Source of the DNA: Pseudomonas pseudonitroreducens
GTDB lineage: Bacteria; Pseudomonadota; Gammaproteobacteria; Pseudomonadales; Pseudomonadaceae
Assembly: GCF_021603645.1 (NCBI RefSeq)
Contig: NZ_BQHJ01000006.1
Span: forward strand, 372,001-436,000
Length of the DNA stretch: 64,000 nucleotides
Reading direction: 5' to 3'
Position 1 is the first letter of the stretch. Each line of letters opens with the position of its first letter. The notes beneath the pieces were generated by a model, which worked only from the letters and a program-made list of their open reading frames with translations, ran no database searches and was not told the DNA's origin. Shown one piece after another: positions 40,906 to 53,496 of the stretch. Both the position numbers and the translations under genes were made by a program.

Positions 40906-43350
40906 ATGCGAGCCGTTCACGTCCCGATGCCCTCCCCCGCCCTGCCCCGCGCCAGCCGGCTGGCCCATGCCGTGCGCGGCGCGCTGCTCTGCGCCAGCCT
41001 GGGAGCCAGCCTGCCGCTGAGCGCCGTCGCCGCCGATGCCGCGACTGTCACCAGTAGCCGCGCCTACGCGATTGCGGCCGGGCCCCTGGGCGAGGTACTG
41101 AACAGTTTTGCCCGTGAGGCGGGAATTACCCTGTCGGCTACTCCCGAGCAAACCCGTGGCCTGAACTCGTCCGGGCTGAACGGCACCTACTCGGTGGATC
41201 AGGGCCTCGGACGCCTCCTGGCGGACACCCCGCTGGAAGCCGTGGACCAGGGCAACGGCAACTTCGTGCTGCGCCCGGCTGCCCCCACCGATGTGCTGGC
41301 CATGCCCTCCAGCGACGTGTTCGCCCTGGGCAACGCGCTGGGCGAGGCAGACGGCTACCTGGCAACCCACAGCCAGATCGCCACCAAGACCTCCAAGTCC
41401 CTGCTGGAAACCAGCCAGAGCGTCTCGGTGATCACCCGCGAGCAGATCGACGACACCGCGTCGAAGACCGTGCAGCAGGCGATCCGCTACACCCCCGGCA
41501 TCTTCACCGGCCAGGTCGGCGCCTCGAACCGCTACGACTACATCGTCATGCGCGGCTTCGCCGACAACAGCGTGGACAACATCTACCTCGACGGTCTGAA
41601 GGCCATGGGCGACAGCGGCACCTTCAGTTCGATGCAGATCGATCCGTACTTCCTCGAACGCATCGACGTGCTCAAGGGCCCGTCTTCGGTGCTCTACGGC
41701 CGCAGCCTGCCCGGCGGCCTGGTGGCGCTGACCAGCAAGAAGCCGCTGTACGAGGACTACCACCAGATCACCGGCACCGTGGGCAACATGGGCCAGAAGG
41801 AGATGGGCTTCGACTTCAGCGGCCCGCTGGATGAGGAAAAGCGCATCGCCTATCGCCTGGTCGGCCTGGGCAAGGGTTCGGACACCCAGTTCGACCACGT
41901 CAAGGAAGAGCGCTACGCCATCGCCCCGACCCTGGCCATCGACTTCACCGACGACACCACGCTGACCCTGCAGGGCTACCTGCAGCACGATCCGAACGGC
42001 GGCTACCACGGGGGCGTCCCGGCGGATGGCGCGCTGTTCCACCACAACGGCCAGAAGATCTCCCGCGAATTCTTCGATGGCGAACCGAGCAAGGACGACT
42101 TCGACCGTACGCAGCGCATGTTCGGCTACCAGCTGGAGCACCGCTTCGACGACGTCTGGACCGCGCGGCAGAACTTCCGCTACCTGGACTCCGACGTCGA
42201 CCTCTCCCAGGTCTATGCCTACGGCTGGACCGCGCCTGGCGAAAACACCCTGAACCGCTACTTCTCCGGCGCCAGCGAACACCTGCAGGCGTACATCATC
42301 GATAACATGACCCAGGCCGAGTTCAACACCGGCGCCGCCAGGCACACCCTGCTGATGGGCCTGGACTACCAGAAGCGTCGCACCACCGTGGACTGGCGCT
42401 CGGGCTCGGCGCAACCGCTGGATGCCTTCGACCCGCACTACGGCAACGACGCCATCAGCTACTACCCCGACGACAACCATACCCGTCGCCTGGAGCAGAC
42501 CGGCGTCTACCTGCAGGACCTCATCGACATCGACAACTGGCGCTTCTCGCTGGGCATGCGCGAGGACTGGGTGACGGTCGAGGACAAGAACCGCAGCAGC
42601 GGCAGCAAGGCCGACGACGACTGGAAGAAGTTCACCGGGCGCATCGGTGCGCTGTACCTGTTCGACAACGGCATCGCGCCGTACATCAGCTACTCCGAGT
42701 CGTTCAACCCCAACGCCTACTCCGACCAGTCCGGTACGCCGCTGGAGCCGACCGAGGGCAAGCAGTGGGAAGCCGGCCTGAAGTTCCAGCCCGAAGGCAG
42801 CCGCAGCCTGTACACCGCGTCGATCTTCCACATCACCCAGGAGAACGTCGCCTCCAAGGAGCCGCAGGACAACTTCTACACCTCCGTGGGCGAAGTGCGC
42901 TCCCAGGGCCTGGAACTGGAAGCCCACACCCAGGTCACCGACAACCTCAAGGTGCTCGGCAGCTACACCTACACCGACATCACCTACACCAGGTCGCTGG
43001 ACGGCAACCAGGGCCACACGCCGAACCAGGCGCCCAAGCACATGGCCTCGCTGTGGGCCGACTATGGCTTCAACGCCGGCCTGCTGGACGGCCTGACTCT
43101 TGGCGGCGGCGCCCGCTACGTCGGCGAGACCTGGGCGGACAAGGAAAATACCCTGCGCGTACCGGACTACACCCTGGTGGATGCGCGCATCGGCTACGAC
43201 CTGTCCCGCGTCGGTCTGAAAGGTCTGGACGTCAGCCTCAACGCCAACAACCTGCTGGACAAGGACTACGTGGCGTCCTGCTACAGCCTGGACTTCTGCT
43301 ACTTCGGCGAAAAGCGCAACGTCACCGCGACGGTGAACTACCGGTTCTGA
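40906..43350 (+). CDS. fiuA: TonB-dependent ferrichrome-type siderophore receptor (FiuA-like)
   Basis: An 814-residue outer membrane receptor. After the signal peptide (ending near LPLSAVAAD, residue 43) there is a signalling STN domain (YAIAAGPLGEVLNSFAREAG to about residue 125). The plug follows (SVSVITREQIDD, VMRGFADNSVDNIYLDG, LKGPSSVLYGRSLPGG), then a beta-barrel ending in NVTATVNYRF. The STN domain and adjoining sigma/FecR pair show a trans-envelope signalling receptor. Xenosiderophore identity (ferrichrome) is inferred from the overall gene arrangement. ATG 40906 has GGAA upstream. Confidence 0.92.
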   Translation: MRAVHVPMPSPALPRASRLAHAVRGALLCASLGASLPLSAVAADAATVTSSRAYAIAAGPLGEVLNSFAREAGITLSATPEQTRGLNSSGLNGTYSVDQGLGRLLADTPLEAVDQGNGNFVLRPAAPTDVLAMPSSDVFALGNALGEADGYLATHSQIATKTSKSLLETSQSVSVITREQIDDTASKTVQQAIRYTPGIFTGQVGASNRYDYIVMRGFADNSVDNIYLDGLKAMGDSGTFSSMQIDPYFLERIDVLKGPSSVLYGRSLPGGLVALTSKKPLYEDYHQITGTVGNMGQKEMGFDFSGPLDEEKRIAYRLVGLGKGSDTQFDHVKEERYAIAPTLAIDFTDDTTLTLQGYLQHDPNGGYHGGVPADGALFHHNGQKISREFFDGEPSKDDFDRTQRMFGYQLEHRFDDVWTARQNFRYLDSDVDLSQVYAYGWTAPGENTLNRYFSGASEHLQAYIIDNMTQAEFNTGAARHTLLMGLDYQKRRTTVDWRSGSAQPLDAFDPHYGNDAISYYPDDNHTRRLEQTGVYLQDLIDIDNWRFSLGMREDWVTVEDKNRSSGSKADDDWKKFTGRIGALYLFDNGIAPYISYSESFNPNAYSDQSGTPLEPTEGKQWEAGLKFQPEGSRSLYTASIFHITQENVASKEPQDNFYTSVGEVRSQGLELEAHTQVTDNLKVLGSYTYTDITYTRSLDGNQGHTPNQAPKHMASLWADYGFNAGLLDGLTLGGGARYVGETWADKENTLRVPDYTLVDARIGYDLSRVGLKGLDVSLNANNLLDKDYVASCYSLDFCYFGEKRNVTATVNYRF

Positions 43351-43384
43351 CCGCTCGCCGCCCAGCTCGCCGGGTTGCACTTTT

Positions 43385-43455
43385 TGTAGGAGCGAGCTTG
43401 CTCGCGAACGCGTCACACCGTGCCAACCCGGTTCGCGAGCAAGCTCGCTCCTACA
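43385..43455. repeat. REPIN-like repeat downstream of fiuA
   Basis: TGTAGGAGCGAGCTTGCTCG and its perfect inverted complement around about 30 bases. Confidence 0.92.
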
Positions 43456-43478
43456 GGCAAACCTCGCACTCATTAGCC

Positions 43479-43507
43479 CCGTGGCGCAGCCGGCGCCACG
43501 GTTTTTT
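43479..43507 (+). terminator. Terminator between fiuA and the convergent small gene
   Basis: CCGTGGCGC, AGCCG loop, GCGCCACGG and TTTTTT. A strong plus-strand terminator, 6 bases from the stop of the minus-strand gene. Confidence 0.88.
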
Positions 43508-43512
43508 ACCCT

Positions 43513-43701
43513 TCAGAACTCCGCCGCGTGGCGGTAGCGCGCTTCCAGTTCCAGGGATACTCGATAGGCTTGCGCCTCACCTTCGGTGTGGAAGATACCG
43601 ACCAGCTGGCCTTCCTGGTGCACATCCCAGCAACGCCCACCGAGGGCGCGGAACTCGCGGGATTTATGGTCATCGTCACGCTCGGTCACTGTAATGCTCA
43701 T
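43513..43701 (-). CDS. Small conserved-looking hypothetical protein, 62 residues
   Basis: A soluble 62-residue protein beginning MSITVTERDDDHKSREFRAL and including CWDVHQEGQLVGIFHTEGEA, suggesting a compact beta-beta-alpha fold. GGAGAAGAAAAG precedes ATG 43701 at suitable spacing. The C-terminal half is helical. No known function; a tail-to-tail terminator separates it from fiuA. Confidence 0.65.
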   Translation of the reverse strand: MSITVTERDDDHKSREFRALGGRCWDVHQEGQLVGIFHTEGEAQAYRVSLELEARYRHAAEF

Positions 43702-44050
43702 GTCTTTTCTTCTCCGGTGTTGCCGTACATCAAGGCAGCTCCAGAATCATTCAGTTAGCCAGCTAATTAAATAGTCGATTTCGAGAAAGACTTTTACAAG
43801 ACTTCGCCGAAACGAGCGTACCAAGTTTCGCCACTGCACTCGCGCGAAGAGAGAGTCCAATCAACTTTAAAACACGTCGTCGCGAACACTTTACAGGTAT
43901 TGTTTCAGCCACTTTACATAGTCGCGAAACATTGGAATTGGCTGTATTTCAACTTCAACTAAGCCCTTGGATTATTTGCTTGAAAGCCAAACCAACCTGA
44001 GCTTGCCTTAAACACTCGAAGTGTCATCAGGCTTGCCAGGGAGATTCATC
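43702..44050. promoter_or_regulatory. AT-rich intergenic region before the HEAT/M15 pair
   Basis: 349 bases, markedly richer in A and T than its surroundings. CACTTTACA occurs at 43888-43896 and again at 43910-43918, exactly 22 bases (two helical turns) apart. GTCGCGAA sits beside each copy (43878 and 43921). The arrangement looks like a regulator-binding array or promoter of the downstream pair; no coding frame, tRNA or repeat family was seen. Confidence 0.4.
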
Positions 44051-45355
44051 ATGAACGGAGTATCAGACCCGCCCGGCGACCCCACGCCCAACCCTCCGCC
44101 ACCACAATCCAGCCCCACCGAAGACGGCTGGCCGGCCTTTGCCACGCCGATTATCTGCACCGCCATCGTGATCGGCTTCATCCTGATCCTGTTCGGCTGG
44201 CTGGTGGCAAGGTTCGCCCCATTCAGCTGGATGCTGGAAACCTTCATTGTCTGCACAGGGCTGAGCATCATACTGGGCGCCTTCGGTGCCCGAGCCAAAG
44301 TCAAGGTGCTGGGCGAGGCGGGAGTGCTGGTAGGGGTTGCCGCTATCGCGATCATTATCTTCGTGACCCTGATCAACCAGATGTCCGACCGCTATGTCCA
44401 CATCAAACTCAGCGGTGACATTCAGCCGAAACAAGTCAAGACCGTCGAACTGTATGGCGACAATCAATATCCTGGAAGTCTGCTGAGCAACCGCAACTCC
44501 TGGAGCTTCTATATATTCGGCAGGGAAATCAGAAGTCCGACCGTCGACCTGAAGATAGTGTTCACCGGTGAGGAAGATCTGGAGGCCGACTTCGGCTGCA
44601 TCAAATCGGAGCAGATCACTCCGTATCTTGCTTCCGGAAAGACCATCCACTGGAAGTATTCGAAGAAGAACAATCGCCTGGTCAATGTGGAAACCAACCA
44701 GGTCGTCGGCATCATCGGCTGTGAAACACCGGAGGATTTCGCCCGGCAGCCTGCAACCACCAGGCAGATGATCGCCTTCAGGATGATCAACGAGGCCATG
44801 GCCGACGACGAAGTGCCTGCGAACGACGCGAAGATTCAGGACCTCATCGCCGACCTCGACTCCGACAGCAGTCTCGTCAGGCGTGACGCACGAACCCGGC
44901 TGGGCGAATCCGGCGTACCGGCCATCGAGCCGTTACTCGATAGCTTCAGTCAGCCCAACGTCAGCTACCGCACCCAACTCGGCGCGCTGGTAGCGCTCAA
45001 CTCGATGGCCCGGCAGAAAACCGATGCCGAGACATTCAAGGCCGGGATAAGCGACGTCGAACTGGAAGAGTTGGTCGGCGCGACTGCCCACAACGATGAA
45101 ACCCTGCGCAAATACGCTTCCGAGTTCCTCTACCGGATCGGCGACCCACGCGCCATCACACCCGCCCTGAACAAGTTCCCGTCGTCTTCGGCCAACGGCA
45201 AGTACAACCTGCTGCTGGTGATCAAGGGATCGCTTGCGCAAGCCAGCCCGGAGCAGAAGCAGGCATTGGCGGAGAAAGTCGAACAGCTGAAGTCCGTCGA
45301 AACACCAAAGACCAACCAGTTGATCGAGGAGATCCTCACTGAAGTGTCCAACTGA
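44051..45355 (+). CDS. Unrecognised membrane protein with C-terminal HEAT-like repeats
   Basis: A 434-residue protein of no family I can name. A Pro-rich cytoplasmic N-terminus (PPGDPTPNPPPPQSSP) is followed by three membrane helices, about residues 31-54, 60-80 and 89-108. A roughly 140-residue beta-rich domain leads into helical HEAT-like repeats from about residue 255 (LIADLDSDSSLVRRDARTRL, VPAIEPLLDSF, ASEFLYRIGDPRAITPALNK). GGGAG lies 8 bases before ATG 44051. It is 35 bases upstream of an M15 peptidase gene and probably co-transcribed with it. Confidence 0.7.
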   Translation: MNGVSDPPGDPTPNPPPPQSSPTEDGWPAFATPIICTAIVIGFILILFGWLVARFAPFSWMLETFIVCTGLSIILGAFGARAKVKVLGEAGVLVGVAAIAIIIFVTLINQMSDRYVHIKLSGDIQPKQVKTVELYGDNQYPGSLLSNRNSWSFYIFGREIRSPTVDLKIVFTGEEDLEADFGCIKSEQITPYLASGKTIHWKYSKKNNRLVNVETNQVVGIIGCETPEDFARQPATTRQMIAFRMINEAMADDEVPANDAKIQDLIADLDSDSSLVRRDARTRLGESGVPAIEPLLDSFSQPNVSYRTQLGALVALNSMARQKTDAETFKAGISDVELEELVGATAHNDETLRKYASEFLYRIGDPRAITPALNKFPSSSANGKYNLLLVIKGSLAQASPEQKQALAEKVEQLKSVETPKTNQLIEEILTEVSN

Positions 45356-45390
45356 TTCCTGAGCGCCCTCTATTTCATTGGAGACGAATC

Positions 45391-45927
45391 ATGGCCGCCG
45401 ACCTGAATGAACTCGTAGCGGAGTTCCGCGACAAGGTGACTGTACTGCTTGGCGCATGCGCCAAGGCGGGCGTCACCATGCGCCCGAGCACCGGGCTGCG
45501 AGACCCGCTGGAACAAGGACGACTATGGAGGCAGTCGCGGTCGATCGAGGAGATCAGCGAGAAGATCAAATCGCTGAAGCAACAGAAAGCCCCGTTTCTC
45601 GCCCACTGCATCGAGTCGGTCGGGCCACAGGATGGCAAGCACGTCACCAATGCCATTCCGGGGCTTTCCTGGCATCAATGGGGGGAAGCGCTGGACTGCT
45701 TCTGGCTGCTGGACGGCAAGGCGGAATGGTCCACCAAGCGCCTCGTCGGCGGACAGAATGGTTACCAGGTGATGGCCAACCTGGCGGAGTCCGTCAAACT
45801 CGACGCCGGCGGGCACTGGCCGAAATTCAAGGACTGGCCGCACCTGCAATTGCAGAAGGCCGGCAGCCCGCTGCAGATCCACGATCTGGCCGCGATCGAC
45901 AAGGCCATGCAGCAGCGATTCAGCTGA
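45391..45927 (+). CDS. M15-family peptidase (D-Ala/L-Ala-D-Glu peptidase-like)
   Basis: A 178-residue zinc peptidase-like protein. TGLRDPLEQGRLWRQSR (residues 34-50), SWHQWGEALD with His95 and Asp102, and WPHLQL with His151 match the M15 (VanY/endolysin) active site. Such enzymes cut peptidoglycan stem peptides. There is no signal peptide, and helper phage genes (holin, spanin) are absent, so how it would reach the wall is unclear. Pairing with a membrane HEAT protein may point to an effector/partner module. Confidence 0.82.
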   Translation: MAADLNELVAEFRDKVTVLLGACAKAGVTMRPSTGLRDPLEQGRLWRQSRSIEEISEKIKSLKQQKAPFLAHCIESVGPQDGKHVTNAIPGLSWHQWGEALDCFWLLDGKAEWSTKRLVGGQNGYQVMANLAESVKLDAGGHWPKFKDWPHLQLQKAGSPLQIHDLAAIDKAMQQRFS

Positions 45928-45966
45928 AGCGCTATTTCCAGCGGCGCGTTGGGGCGGCTGTGCACA

Positions 45967-46001
45967 ACAAAAACCCCCTGGGACTTGCGTCGCAGGGGGT
46001 T
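45967..46001 (-). terminator. Terminator after ssb
   Basis: Minus strand: AACCCCCTG, loop, CAGGGGGTTTTTGTTG, 28 bases after the ssb stop; the stem may also serve the convergent M15 gene. Confidence 0.85.
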
Positions 46002-46028
46002 CGGTGAAGCTGGCTGGCGATCGTTCCG

Positions 46029-46526
46029 TCAGAACGGAATATCGTCGTCGAAGCTGTCGTAGTCCGGAGCCGGTTGCGGCGCGGGCTGGGACTGCTGCTG
46101 CGGCGCAGGACGCTGGGCCTGCTGCGGACGCTGCTGCGGCTCGCGGGGAGCGCGCGGAGCATCGTCACCACCGGCGCCCGGACGGCCGCCGAGCAGCTGC
46201 ATGTTGCCGTTGATGTCGACCACGATTTCGGTGGTGTACTTGTCCTGGCCGTCCTGACCCTGCCACTTGCGGGTACGCAGGCTGCCTTCGACGTAGATCT
46301 GCGAACCCTTGCGCACGTACTCGGCGACGATTTCCGCCAGGCGACCGAAGAACACCACGCGGTGCCACTCGGTACGTTCCTGCTGCTGGCCGGTCTGCTT
46401 GTCCTTCCAGCTCTCGCTGGTGGCCAGGGTGACGTTGGTCACCGCGTTGCCGTTGGGCATGTAACGGGTTTCCGGATCGCCACCGACGTTACCCACCAGA
46501 ATGACTTTGTTAACCCCACGGGCCAT
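46029..46526 (-). CDS. ssb: Single-stranded DNA-binding protein
   Basis: A 165-residue SSB. The OB-fold (residues 1-110) begins [20 protein letters not shown] and includes [22 protein letters not shown] Gln/Pro-rich flexible linker follows, and the C-terminal acidic tip [11 protein letters not shown] binds repair and replication partners. Located 18 bases after the MFS gene and near uvrA, an arrangement conserved in Pseudomonas. Confidence 0.98.
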   Translation of the reverse strand: MARGVNKVILVGNVGGDPETRYMPNGNAVTNVTLATSESWKDKQTGQQQERTEWHRVVFFGRLAEIVAEYVRKGSQIYVEGSLRTRKWQGQDGQDKYTTEIVVDINGNMQLLGGRPGAGGDDAPRAPREPQQRPQQAQRPAPQQQSQPAPQPAPDYDSFDDDIPF

Positions 46527-46544
46527 GACGCTCTCCTAAAGGCT

Positions 46545-47933
46545 TCAGCACGTCGCCTGCTCGGCGCCAGCGAGGCGCTCGAGGGACGTGCGATCAACTT
46601 GTTGGGAATCCACTTTGACATAAGCGGCCGCTTCTTCAGCGACCACCATCACATCGCTCACACCGGGCAATGCCTTGAAACGCTCAGCCAACGAAGCATC
46701 GCGCAGGGCCTCATCGGAAAGAGGCAGGCGAATACTCGTTACATAAGGCGGTTCACGCATGGTAACAGCAATCGCCAGCCAGATGGCAGCCAGCACCGCG
46801 CAGCCGATGAACACCCCGTCGAGCCCGCCGTGCTGGAACATCCAGCCACCAAGAATGCCGCCTACTGCCGCGCCGAGGAACTGGCTGGTGGAGTACACGC
46901 CCATCGCCGTGCCCTTGCCGCCGGCCGGCGACACCTTGCTCACCAGCGAGGGCAGCGAGGCCTCCAGCAGATTGAACGCGGTGAAGTAGACGATGATGCC
47001 GAACACCAGTTCCTTGAGGCTGTTGCCGAACTCCCAGAAGAACAGTTCGCAGAGCATCAGGGTCGCCACGGCGCCGGTCAGGACGCGCTTCATCTGACGC
47101 TTCTTCTCGGCGTAGATGATGAACGGGACCATCCCGAAGAAGCCCACCAGAAGTGCCGTCAGGTAGACCCACCAGTGTTCTTCCTTGGGCAGACCGGCCC
47201 GCTCCACCAGCGCCAACGGCAGTGCCACGAAGCTGGCCATGAGGATGGCGTGCAGCACCAGGATGCCGGCGTCCAGGCGCAGCAGCTCACCGTTCTTCAG
47301 GGTCGGCAGCAGCGACTGCTTGGCCACGCTGGACTCGCGGTGCTGCATGCGATGGTCGGGCGTCGGCACGAAGAACAGGATGATCAGCATGCCCACCAGG
47401 GCCATGCCGGCGGTGAACCAGAACAGGCCGTGCAGGCCGAACCAGTGGGTCAGCACAGGGCCGGCGACCATCGCCACGGCGAAGGACACGCCGATGCTCA
47501 TGCCGATCATGGCCATGGCCTTGGTGCGGTGCTGCTCGCGGGTAAGGTCGGAGAGCATCGCCATCACCGCCGCGGAGATCGCCCCGGCGCCTTGCAGGAC
47601 GCGACCGGCGATGATGCCCCAGATGGAGTCGGCATTGGCCGCCAGCGCGGCGCCAGCGGCGAACACCAACAGGCCGACGACGATGATCGGGCGGCGGCCG
47701 ATACGGTCGGACAAGGTACCCAGCGGGATCTGCAGGATCGCCTGGGTCAGCCCGTAGGCGCCGATGGCCAGGCCGATCAGTGCCGGGGTGGCGCCCGCCA
47801 GGTCCTGGCCGTAGGTGGCGAGTACCGGCAGGACCATGAACATGCCGAGCATGCGGAAAGCGAAGACCAGGGACAGGCCGGCGGCCGCGCGGGTTTCGGT
47901 GCCACTCATGCGCTCAGTGTGGGAATCGTGCAT
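46545..47933 (-). CDS. MFS transporter, YajR-like, with C-terminal YAM domain
   Basis: A 462-residue major facilitator with 12 predicted helices. It has the loop 2-3 signature GTLSDRIGRRPII and begins its membrane part at GLSLVFAFRMLGMFMVLPVL. Residues after about 390 form a cytosolic ferredoxin-like YAM domain (LAERFKALPGVSDVMVVAEE), as in E. coli YajR. The substrate is unknown. GAGGGG immediately precedes ATG 47933. It is divergent from uvrA and upstream of ssb, with which it may share a transcript. Confidence 0.92.
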   Translation of the reverse strand: MHDSHTERMSGTETRAAAGLSLVFAFRMLGMFMVLPVLATYGQDLAGATPALIGLAIGAYGLTQAILQIPLGTLSDRIGRRPIIVVGLLVFAAGAALAANADSIWGIIAGRVLQGAGAISAAVMAMLSDLTREQHRTKAMAMIGMSIGVSFAVAMVAGPVLTHWFGLHGLFWFTAGMALVGMLIILFFVPTPDHRMQHRESSVAKQSLLPTLKNGELLRLDAGILVLHAILMASFVALPLALVERAGLPKEEHWWVYLTALLVGFFGMVPFIIYAEKKRQMKRVLTGAVATLMLCELFFWEFGNSLKELVFGIIVYFTAFNLLEASLPSLVSKVSPAGGKGTAMGVYSTSQFLGAAVGGILGGWMFQHGGLDGVFIGCAVLAAIWLAIAVTMREPPYVTSIRLPLSDEALRDASLAERFKALPGVSDVMVVAEEAAAYVKVDSQQVDRTSLERLAGAEQATC

Positions 47934-48146
47934 AGGCCCCTCATGGAAAGACGAAAAACGGGAATGCGCTACATTGCCCCCGTGGCGACGCGCCTGCCGG
48001 GCCCTGCGGGGCCGGTTGTCGCCAACGCCGAAAAATAGCCGCGCATTCTATCAGCCCAACGGTCCAACGGCACACACGCGCTACTTTGCCGCGTGCCGGA
48101 AACGCCCCGTATAATCGATAGTTTTCGCCCGCCATGCGAGGCCGTA

Positions 48147-50981
<2,835 letters not shown>

Positions 50982-50995
50982 TTCGCACCGGCATG

Positions 50996-51038
50996 AAAAA
51001 AGCCCCTGTCGCCTTCCAGCGCAGGGGCTCTTTCTTTG
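50996..51038 (+). terminator. Terminator after uvrA
   Basis: AAAAAAGCCCCTG, loop, CAGGGGCTCTTTCTTT begins about 15 bases after the uvrA stop. Confidence 0.85.
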
Positions 51039-51043
51039 GCACC

Positions 51044-51123
51044 TGTAGGAGCGAGCTTGCTCGCGAGTCGCTCAACGCTGGAGTTACCGGGTGACCCTGT
51101 TCGCGAGCAAGCTCGCTCCTACA
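51044..51123. repeat. REPIN-like repeat between uvrA and ferritin gene
   Basis: TGTAGGAGCGAGCTTGCTCG and its inverted complement around about 35 bases, between two convergent terminators. Confidence 0.92.
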
Positions 51124-51126
51124 AAA

Positions 51127-51165
51127 ACAAAGCCCCCGAGGCGTTTGCTTCGAGGGCTTCTTTTG
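51127..51165 (-). terminator. Terminator after the ferritin gene
   Basis: Minus strand AAGCCCTCGA, loop, TCGGGGGCTTTGTTTTT, 16 bases after the gene's stop. Confidence 0.8.
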
Positions 51166-51180
51166 CTCTTCAGGCCCGGA

Positions 51181-51645
51181 TCAGATCTGCGACTGCAGGT
51201 AATTCTCCAGCCCCATCTTGGCAATCAACCCGAGCTGCTGCTCCAGCCAGTAGGCGTGGTCTTCCTCGGTATCGGTCAGCTGCACGCGAAGGATGTCGCG
51301 GGAGACGAAGTCCTTGTGCTTCTCGCAAAGGGCGATGCCCTTGGCCAAGGCAGCGCGGACATGGCGCTCCAGCTTCAGATCGGCTTCCAGCATCTCCGGC
51401 ACGGTCTTGCCCGGGTGGATGTCGTCCGGGCGCATGCGCGGAGTGCCTTCGAGCAACAGGATACGGCGCAGCAAGGCGTCGGCGTGCTGGGTTTCCTCTT
51501 CCATCTCGTGGTTAAGGCGCTCGTAGAGTTTGGTGAAACCCCAATCCTCGTACATGCGCGAGTGGATGAAGTACTGGTCGCGAGCGGCCAGCTCACCGGT
51601 CAGCAGCGTGTTGAGATAATCGATAACCTCGGCATGGCCTTGCAT
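51181..51645 (-). CDS. ftnA: Bacterial ferritin FtnA (bacterioferritin family lacking the haem Met)
   Basis: A 154-residue iron-storage protein, formerly called BfrA in P. aeruginosa. Ferroxidase ligands are in place: Glu18, Glu51, His54, Glu93, Glu127 and His130. The residue equivalent to haem-binding Met52 is Thr (E-T-Q-H), so haem-binding is unlikely and ferritin-type function is expected. The ends ([25 protein letters not shown]) align with the family. It precedes katA's position on the same strand but has its own terminator. Confidence 0.94.
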   Translation of the reverse strand: MQGHAEVIDYLNTLLTGELAARDQYFIHSRMYEDWGFTKLYERLNHEMEEETQHADALLRRILLLEGTPRMRPDDIHPGKTVPEMLEADLKLERHVRAALAKGIALCEKHKDFVSRDILRVQLTDTEEDHAYWLEQQLGLIAKMGLENYLQSQI

Positions 51646-51736
51646 CAGCCTTCTCCCTGGGACGTGACAGCGAATTAAACGGCGCTATGGTCGCGACTGG
51701 CCATGACCGGGGTCAAGCGCGGATCGCACGCAAAAG

Positions 51737-51765
51737 AAAGCCGCCCTCATGGGGCGGCTCGTTTT
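51737..51765 (-). terminator. Terminator after katA
   Basis: Minus strand AGCCGCCC, CATGA loop, GGGCGGCTTTCTTTT, following the katA stop at 51777. Confidence 0.87.
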
Positions 51766-51776
51766 GTCGCTTAAGG

Positions 51777-53225
51777 TTAGTCCAGCTTCAGACCCAGCGC
51801 CTTGGCAACGCCTGCGCCGTACGCCGGATCGATCTTGCAGAACAGCGCCAACTGCCGACGCTGGATAGCCTCCGGCACGTCCGCCATATCCCCGGCGATG
51901 TTCTCGTACAGGCGCTGCCGCTGTGCCTCGTCGAACAGGCGGAACAGCGCAGCCGGCTGGCTGTAATAGTCATCGTCGACACGGTGGTTCCAGTGGTCCG
52001 CGCTGCCTTCCAGGGTCAGTGGCGGCTCGGAGTAATCCGGCTGCTCCTGCCACTGGTTGAAGCTGTTGGGCTCGTAGGTGACAGTCATGTCGCCATTGTT
52101 GCCATCCACCCGCATGGCACCGTCGCGGTGGTAGATCCGCGGGTTGTTGCGCGCAGCGTTCACCGGAATCTGGTGATGGTTCACACCCAGGCGATAGCGG
52201 TGCGCATCGCCGTAGGAGAACAGACGGCCCTGGAGCATCTTGTCTGGCGAGAAGCCGATACCGGGAACAATGTTCGCCGGGCTGAAAGCCGACTGCTCGA
52301 CCTCGGCAAAATAGTTCGCCGGGTTGCGATTGAGCTCGAAGTAACCCACCTCGATCAGCGGATAGTCGCCATGCGGCCAGACCTTGGTCAGGTCGAACGG
52401 GTTGTAGCGGTAGCTCGCCGCCTCCTTCTCAGGCATCACCTGCACGTACATCTTCCAGCGCGGGAAGTCGCCGCGCTCGATGGCGTCGTACAAGTCGCGC
52501 TGCGAGCTTTCGCGGTCGGCCCCGACGAGCTTGGCGGCCTCCTCGTTGCTCAGGTTCTCGATGCCCTGCTGGGTCTTGAAGTGGAATTTGACCCAGAAAC
52601 GCTCGTTGCCGGCATTGATGAAGCTGAAGGTATGGCTGCCGAAGCCGTGAACGTGGCGGTAACTGCGCGGCAGGCCACGGTCGCTGAAGTCGATGGTCAG
52701 CTGGTGCAACGCTTCAGGCAGGTGCGAGAAAAAGTCCCACTTCAGCGTGGCGTTGCGCAGGTTGGTGCGCGGATCGCGCTTCACCACGTGGTTCAGGTCG
52801 GGGAATTTCAGCGGGTCGCGGAAATAGAAGACCGGGGTGTTGTTGCCAACCAGATCCCAGTTGCCTTCCTCGGTGTAGAACTTCATCGCGAACCCACGGA
52901 TATCACGCTCGGCGTCAGCCGCACCACGCTCGCCGGCAACGGTGGAGAAACGCAGGAACAGCGGAGTCTGCTTACCAACTTCGGAGAACAGCTTGGCGCG
53001 GCTGTAGCGGGTGATGTCATGGGTAACCGTGAAGGTGCCGTACGCAGCAGAACCCTTGGCGTGCATGCGGCGCTCCGGGATCACTTCGCGGTCGAAATGT
53101 GCCAGTTTCTCCAGGAACCAGACGTCCTGCAGCAGCATCGGACCACGCGGGCCGGCGGTCTGCACGTTCTGGTTATCGGCGACCGGCGCTCCAGCAGCGG
53201 TCGTCAGGCGGGTGTTGTCACTCAT
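51777..53225 (-). CDS. katA: Monofunctional haem catalase KatA
   Basis: Degrades hydrogen peroxide in the cytoplasm. The 482-residue small-subunit catalase has the distal His and Asn in [14 protein letters not shown] and GNNTPVFYF. The proximal Tyr haem-ligand motif is [14 protein letters not shown]. Start [20 protein letters not shown] at ATG 53225 follows GAGGAGAG. Length equals KatA of P. aeruginosa, the major constitutive and OxyR-inducible catalase. A possible regulatory region of about 225 bases lies between it and the rplQ terminator. Confidence 0.97.
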   Translation of the reverse strand: MSDNTRLTTAAGAPVADNQNVQTAGPRGPMLLQDVWFLEKLAHFDREVIPERRMHAKGSAAYGTFTVTHDITRYSRAKLFSEVGKQTPLFLRFSTVAGERGAADAERDIRGFAMKFYTEEGNWDLVGNNTPVFYFRDPLKFPDLNHVVKRDPRTNLRNATLKWDFFSHLPEALHQLTIDFSDRGLPRSYRHVHGFGSHTFSFINAGNERFWVKFHFKTQQGIENLSNEEAAKLVGADRESSQRDLYDAIERGDFPRWKMYVQVMPEKEAASYRYNPFDLTKVWPHGDYPLIEVGYFELNRNPANYFAEVEQSAFSPANIVPGIGFSPDKMLQGRLFSYGDAHRYRLGVNHHQIPVNAARNNPRIYHRDGAMRVDGNNGDMTVTYEPNSFNQWQEQPDYSEPPLTLEGSADHWNHRVDDDYYSQPAALFRLFDEAQRQRLYENIAGDMADVPEAIQRRQLALFCKIDPAYGAGVAKALGLKLD

Positions 53226-53452
53226 CGTTACTCTCCTCAACGGCGGGGTGCTGGAAGTCCGACACTTCACCGAGCGGTGAGTGCAACCCAACATCCCAAT
53301 CGGACAATTAAGCGCCTCCATCGGCAATGCGGCTGTTGATCCAGCTCAGCAAGCAGTAGAAGTCGGCGTCGTTAAGGATCGGTGACAAGGCGATGGATCA
53401 GCCAATTTATTGATTCGAGCTGATCGATAGAGAAAAACTTTTCTACAGGCAA

Positions 53453-53481
53453 TAAAAAACCGGGCACAGGGCCCGGTTTCT
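53453..53481 (-). terminator. Terminator of the alpha ribosomal operon
   Basis: Minus strand AACCGGGC, loop, GCCCGGTTTTTTATTG, 16 bases after the rplQ stop; marks the end of the ribosomal cluster. Confidence 0.9.
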
Positions 53482-53496
53482 TATAAGGCGAGAGCC

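Noticed and set aside
40876-43473. An 865-codon minus-strand open frame opposite fiuA
   Set aside because: Antisense to a clear TonB receptor; composition shows mirrored codon bias only.
44051-45927. The M15 peptidase considered as a prophage endolysin
   Set aside because: No holin, spanin, capsid, tail or integrase gene is nearby.
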